The notes under the pieces are model-generated. The model did no database searches. It saw only the letters and a list, made by a program, of their open reading frames with translations, and had not been told where the DNA came from. Shown piece after piece: positions 28,780 to 32,109 of a DNA stretch of 32,109 nt (within the stretch, counting starts at the first letter, position 1; every line of letters starts with the position of its first letter). The position numbers and the translations under genes were made by a program. Source of the DNA: Sergeia podlipaevii (taxonomy: Eukaryota; Euglenozoa; Kinetoplastea; Trypanosomatida; Trypanosomatidae); NCBI GenBank assembly GCA_030849805.1, contig JASANZ010002007.1, positions 1 to 32,109 of the forward strand, written 5' to 3'.

Positions 28780-28875
28780 ATTTAGACCACTTTCCACTAG
28801 CAGACTCCTTCTCTATTTCTTTCCTAAAAGCCTACACTAACCGCCCACTATATTCTTGTTGTTGTTTGATCTCTC

Positions 28876-30537
28876 TCATTCGTCATCAAACACTGCGCCA
28901 TCGAGGTCATATTCATCGAGTCCCAAATCAAACAAACGGTCCACATCATCTACCCCATCGTGCCTCTCCGCGTTCCCACTGCTGCCTTCTCCATCCGCGT
29001 CCGCGGTAGCGGCTACGACGCCATCAAGATTGCACGCGGTGGTGCAGGGCACATAAACTAGACACGCACTGTTAGCACTGAACACTTCGCCGCTCTCCAC
29101 GTGCTGCAGCATCGAGTTAGGCACGTCGAGCGTCACGGTACCGAGGCACCCATTACAATGGCGGCACCGCACGAGGAAAGAAAGGGAGTGGGTCTCAAAG
29201 GCCGCGGCGTTGGCCATAAAGCTCAGTCTCTGACGACTGCCGCTGCTGCCTCTGCCAGGTGATGTGCCATCAGCAGCGACGGTAAGGAGGGCTTCAGGCG
29301 AGAAATGCACCTCCATCGCCTCAGCGTTCACACGTTGGAAGGTCGCAAGACCTCGTTGAGCCGTGTTGACCACTTGGTTACGCGGCGCACACACAGGGAC
29401 ACCACAGCGCACGCATGCGTAGTAGCCATCTGTGATTTTGCTGGAGTAGCGATGAAGTCGCGGCTTTGGACGAGCGCCACCGTTGTTGTTGTTGTTATTG
29501 CCACTGCTGCTACTGATGTCGCCTTCGCCATCGTCAGAAACATTTGCTGGAGTATCGTACGCCTGCTTCCACAAGTGGGAGGTAAAAGGCTGCTCGATGG
29601 TGCTACCGTCCAGCAGGCTCACAACTGCCCCTGAAAGGTTGTGCTGCCAGTTTCTCGAGTCCTTATAATAACTGACGTCGCCGTCACCGAGGGCAGGTCG
29701 TAGCTCTAATCCTGCTCGTACGCTGTATTGCTGCTGTTGTTGTTGTTGTTGTTGTTCCGGCTGCTGCTGCGCACTGTGCCCTGTGGATTTCTCTTTGATA
29801 GCTGCTTTAACTACATTGGCATTACTAGGGGTGGCTCCGCAAGAGGGTTGCGTACTCGTCGCACGTGGGCTCTTGCCCGTCGCAAAATTCATGCGGGACG
29901 GACCGCCGTCAGTGCCTTCCTTGCTCTCCAGAGAGCGACGCCGGTGCGCACCGGGCGCCAACATCGACACCGCCGCGTTAGATCCCGCTCCAGCTGGCGA
30001 TCCACTGGAAGCCCCAGCTGGACGTCGCAACGTGGGCTTTTGAGGCCCAACAGTCGCTCCGCTAGCCCTACCATGGGCGGTGCTGCTGGTGGCGCTCCCA
30101 GTCATCCCACCGGTACCCCGCCCTCCTCGCGAAGCAGCCCCCAAAACCGGGGTCGCCGCCGCTACCGCCGAGGTACCAGCGCCTCCTCTGATTACTGCAG
30201 CATGCTTGCGCATAGCTGGCGATGTACTTCTAAAGTCATGACCCGCCCCTTCCTCTTCCTTATTTCCAGCAGTGGAGGGGCGATGATTTATGCCGAGAGT
30301 GGCAGCAGCAGTATTACTAGTAGTGTTGTGGTTAGTAGTGTGTGGGTACTGCCCACTGCCAGCACGGCGGAGTGGGGGGTCACGCAACAAGGTAGTGGTA
30401 GTCTCTTGGCCCGTCGTAGTAGCGGCGGCGCCGCGCTTGCTGCTGTGGGAGCGATTGTGAAGTGGTGAGAGACGTTTGCCAGCCGCTAAGTTCCGCTTCC
30501 CGCGGCTATTGTCAATGAGTGTGCTACGGGTTGACAT
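28876..30537 (-). CDS. Protein with C-terminal Mis18/Yippee-like zinc domain
   Basis: The product is 553 residues. Residues 1-290 are Ser/Thr/Ala/Gly-rich low complexity with many Arg/Lys and a poly-Gln stretch at about 258-270. The conserved part is about 293-505. YYACVRCGVPV gives the first CxxC (C375, C378). About 80 residues later FLVRCRHCNGCLGTV gives the second (C458, C461, with C464 nearby), followed by a hydrophobic strand around CLVYV (492-496). Two CxxC pairs at this spacing, with LG after the second, fit the Mis18/Yippee beta-tent zinc fold. The similarity is judged by eye and is weak. The acidic C-terminus (about 525-553, DDVDRLFDLGLDEYDLDG) is a possible interaction motif. Function is unknown. 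The basic N-terminal half could bind nucleic acid or be phosphorylated. The start is the ATG at 30537, preceded by nine A in the mRNA sense. Confidence 0.82.
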   Translation of the reverse strand: MSTRSTLIDNSRGKRNLAAGKRLSPLHNRSHSSKRGAAATTTGQETTTTLLRDPPLRRAGSGQYPHTTNHNTTSNTAAATLGINHRPSTAGNKEEEGAGHDFRSTSPAMRKHAAVIRGGAGTSAVAAATPVLGAASRGGRGTGGMTGSATSSTAHGRASGATVGPQKPTLRRPAGASSGSPAGAGSNAAVSMLAPGAHRRRSLESKEGTDGGPSRMNFATGKSPRATSTQPSCGATPSNANVVKAAIKEKSTGHSAQQQPEQQQQQQQQQYSVRAGLELRPALGDGDVSYYKDSRNWQHNLSGAVVSLLDGSTIEQPFTSHLWKQAYDTPANVSDDGEGDISSSSGNNNNNNGGARPKPRLHRYSSKITDGYYACVRCGVPVCAPRNQVVNTAQRGLATFQRVNAEAMEVHFSPEALLTVAADGTSPGRGSSGSRQRLSFMANAAAFETHSLSFLVRCRHCNGCLGTVTLDVPNSMLQHVESGEVFSANSACLVYVPCTTACNLDGVVAATADADGEGSSGNAERHDGVDDVDRLFDLGLDEYDLDGAVFDDE

Positions 30538-30546
30538 TTTTTTTTT
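30538..30546 (-). promoter_or_regulatory. A9 leader abutting the start codon of the zinc-domain gene
   Basis: In the mRNA sense a run of CA dinucleotides, then CG, then nine A lead directly into the ATG. Confidence 0.65.
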
Positions 30547-30603
30547 CGTGTGTGTGTTTCCTTTCCTTCTTTTTTTTCGAGAAAAATGAAAATAGAAAAA
30601 GGT

Positions 30604-30644
30604 CTACGAAACAGCAACAAAAAAAGAAAGGAGAGAAAGAAAAT
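30604..30644 (-). promoter_or_regulatory. Putative spliced-leader acceptor of the zinc-domain gene
   Basis: The minus strand has a pyrimidine tract (complement of about 30619-30643), then a short spacer and AG at 30605-30604. The predicted 5' UTR is about 66 nt, the shortest in the window. Confidence 0.4.
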
Positions 30645-30782
30645 ACTAGTATGCCTCTTCTTCGCTCCTCTGTTCCTCTAAGTGCAATACTAAATGAAAA
30701 ACTGTACTGGATGTTGGCAGTGTAGCTGTGCAAGGGATTTCTATAGACTGTATCTATACTTATGTTTAAATTGCTTTGCTTT

Positions 30783-30806
30783 CTTTTTTTTTTTTTTAAA
30801 AAAAAG
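30783..30806. repeat. C-T14-A8-G self-complementary tract
   Basis: The longest T(n)A(n) tract in the window. A second, T5A7, lies at 30836-30847. Both are in the spacer 3' of the SNARE gene. Confidence 0.65.
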
Positions 30807-31417
30807 CATTTCATAAGAATCAAGAAGAGATAACATTTTTAAAAAAAGTACACCCACATGGAAGCAAAAAACAAAACAAAAGGATTGACACAGTGTCGCT
30901 AAAACGTACACCTGCTCAAGTGAAGGAGATGTAGTTGAAAGATCACGTAGATAATAGTTAATTTCGCTCGCTAAGACTGTGTCTGGGTAAACCACAAAGA
31001 AAATAGTAGTGGTAATAACAAATAAAAATTCCTCCCTCTCACAAGAATTCACCAACTTCTTTCTTTTTTTTTCACCTTCACCTCGAAAAGATAAAAAAAA
31101 AACTTATACGTTAAGTAGCATTCCATCTCCATCTGTATCTGTGTATGCGTATACATGCAGAAGTGCATAGGTATTCCTCGAACAGAGAAAGGGAGAAGAA
31201 GCAAACACCAACAACAACAACAAACAAACAAACAAAAATAACAGTGATATGTATAAGGAGAGCCAATATATCATAGCGAGTAGCAACATCAAAAAAAAAA
31301 AGCAGAAAAGGGAAGCCCGCCCCCCTCCTCTCCTATCCTCGTTTCATTTCCTTCGTACAGGGAGATGTGAGAGCGTGAGAGAGAGAGAGTACGCGTGTGT
31401 GTGTTTGCTCTACATTA

Positions 31418-32109
31418 TCAGATGGTTGGCGCGGAGGTCGTTGTCGTTGTTTTCGTTGGCGCCGCACCACCAGAGAAGAAAGTGAAGAACACCATCAGGA
31501 TGAAGGCCAGGGTCACACCGCCGATGATCATCTTTCCCTTCATACTGTTCCACCAGAGCTGATTGCGCAAGTCACGGCTGTGCTGCTGGAACCCTTGAGC
31601 CTGAAACTGCAAGTCGTCTGTGGCTTGTACTATGTCGTCAATGCGCTGCCCCCGCTGTATAACACGCTCCACATTGTCCAGCGCCATGTTCTTCACCTCA
31701 TCAACGGCCACTTTAACTTTCTTCACCTTGTCCTCCTCGGTGCCGCCGCCAACACCACTGCTGGACTTCACAAGAAGGTCCCTCGCGGGTTTCACGAACA
31801 CATCGACAATCCGTGGATTGAGCTGCGCGGGACTCTCCACAAACATCTTCTTAAAGAGCTCAGCAACCGCGTCCAGCGCGGCGTGGCCCTGACGTCTGCC
31901 GACATCCTTCCCCGCCACCACCGCATAACCTAGCGCGTCATCGGTCAGAATGTGGTACGACAGCGTGATTTCTCTGGTAGGATCCGCATCAGCGGTGACG
32001 TTGAGAAATGCAGAGGTGCGAAAGTGTGGGGCAGCACACTTACTCACCAGTTCAGCCCAGGCAGTGCCGGGGATGGTGAAACCGTCCGCTGGAACGCCAG
32101 GGGCTTTGC
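31418..32109 (-). CDS. R-SNARE, VAMP7-like with longin-type N-terminus (5' end missing)
   Basis: It mediates vesicle fusion, probably in endosomal, Golgi or plasma-membrane traffic. The visible product is about 229 residues and continues beyond the window edge. The frame is open to the edge, so the internal GTG at 32047 is not taken as the start. The first 110 or so visible residues fit a longin domain (ITLSYHILTDDALGYAVVAG, then a helix with AVAELFKKMF). The SNARE motif covers roughly the next 60 residues, with the zero-layer Arg in VIQRGQRIDD and the aromatic NQLWWNSMKGK just before the membrane. A single hydrophobic anchor (MIIGGVTLAFILMVFFTFF) and a short Thr-rich luminal tail follow. The transmembrane anchor argues against YKT6, which is lipidated. 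Only about 20 N-terminal longin residues should be missing if the family length holds. Confidence 0.88.
   Translation of the reverse strand, partial: KAPGVPADGFTIPGTAWAELVSKCAAPHFRTSAFLNVTADADPTREITLSYHILTDDALGYAVVAGKDVGRRQGHAALDAVAELFKKMFVESPAQLNPRIVDVFVKPARDLLVKSSSGVGGGTEEDKVKKVKVAVDEVKNMALDNVERVIQRGQRIDDIVQATDDLQFQAQGFQQHSRDLRNQLWWNSMKGKMIIGGVTLAFILMVFFTFFSGGAAPTKTTTTTSAPTI

Larger units (their letters stand above)
27119..28875. other. Spacer between PPR-like and zinc-domain genes
   Basis: About 1.76 kb. It contains GT runs (27618-27630, 27880-27898), a T7A7 tract (28764-28779) close to the stop of the zinc-domain gene, and abundant poly-A. Open frames are Val/Cys/Tyr-rich translations of CA/GT repeats. 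No gene is called. Confidence 0.7.
30538..31417. other. Spacer between zinc-domain and SNARE genes
   Basis: 880 bp of AT-rich DNA with two T/A tracts (30783-30806 and 30836-30847) and several poly-A runs. Open frames are low-complexity Phe/Lys/Ser-rich. No gene is called. Confidence 0.7.

Noticed and set aside
29728..30468. 246-codon plus-strand open frame
   Set aside because: It is antisense to the low-complexity N-terminal half of the zinc-domain protein. The Ser/Arg/Leu composition mirrors the repeats on the other strand.
31418..32047. SNARE gene starting at the codon at 32047
   Set aside because: That codon is GTG, and the frame stays open through 20 further codons to the window edge with longin-like sequence, so the gene is truncated by the window.

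Overview
The window looks like nuclear DNA from a kinetoplastid flagellate, most likely a trypanosomatid. Nine protein genes lie on the minus strand, none with an intron. The coding DNA is GC-rich and complex. The 0.6-1.9 kb spacers are AT-rich and full of homopolymers and microsatellites. Upstream of nearly every gene the coding strand carries a long polypyrimidine tract followed by an AG, as expected for spliced-leader trans-splicing. No tRNA, rRNA, spliced-leader gene, CRISPR array or transposon was recognised. The species cannot be determined from the sequence.

In the direction of transcription (high to low coordinates) the order is: an R-SNARE with a longin-like N-terminus, cut by the window edge; a protein with a C-terminal zinc-binding domain resembling Mis18/Yippee; a helical-repeat protein with PPR-like character; a leucine-rich-repeat protein; an adenylate kinase with a DPY-30/RII-alpha-like N-terminal extension; a 1586-residue WD40 plus coiled-coil protein with an embedded FAZ1-like domain; a 643-residue WD40 plus coiled-coil paralogue; a 1316-residue coiled-coil protein with the same FAZ1-like domain; and a type II thymidine kinase. 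A strong acceptor-like tract near position 298 suggests another co-directional gene beyond the left edge.

The most interesting part is the block at about 3.3-19.8 kb. Two adjacent genes share a homologous WD40 propeller. Two of the three large coiled-coil proteins share a domain of about 85 residues resembling the conserved domain of flagellum attachment zone protein FAZ1. The next gene upstream is an adenylate kinase of the flagellum-targeted type. Together these suggest, by inference, a group of cytoskeletal or flagellar genes. The large WD40 protein also carries four degenerate copies of a roughly 29-residue unit.

A second recurrent signal is an A-rich leader immediately before the start codon. 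Three genes have exactly nine A residues abutting the ATG. Self-complementary T(n)A(n) tracts recur in the spacers and are absent from the genes.

Start codons were set to the first in-frame ATG. For the thymidine kinase and both WD40 genes this is downstream of the longest open frame, whose upstream extension begins with a non-ATG codon.
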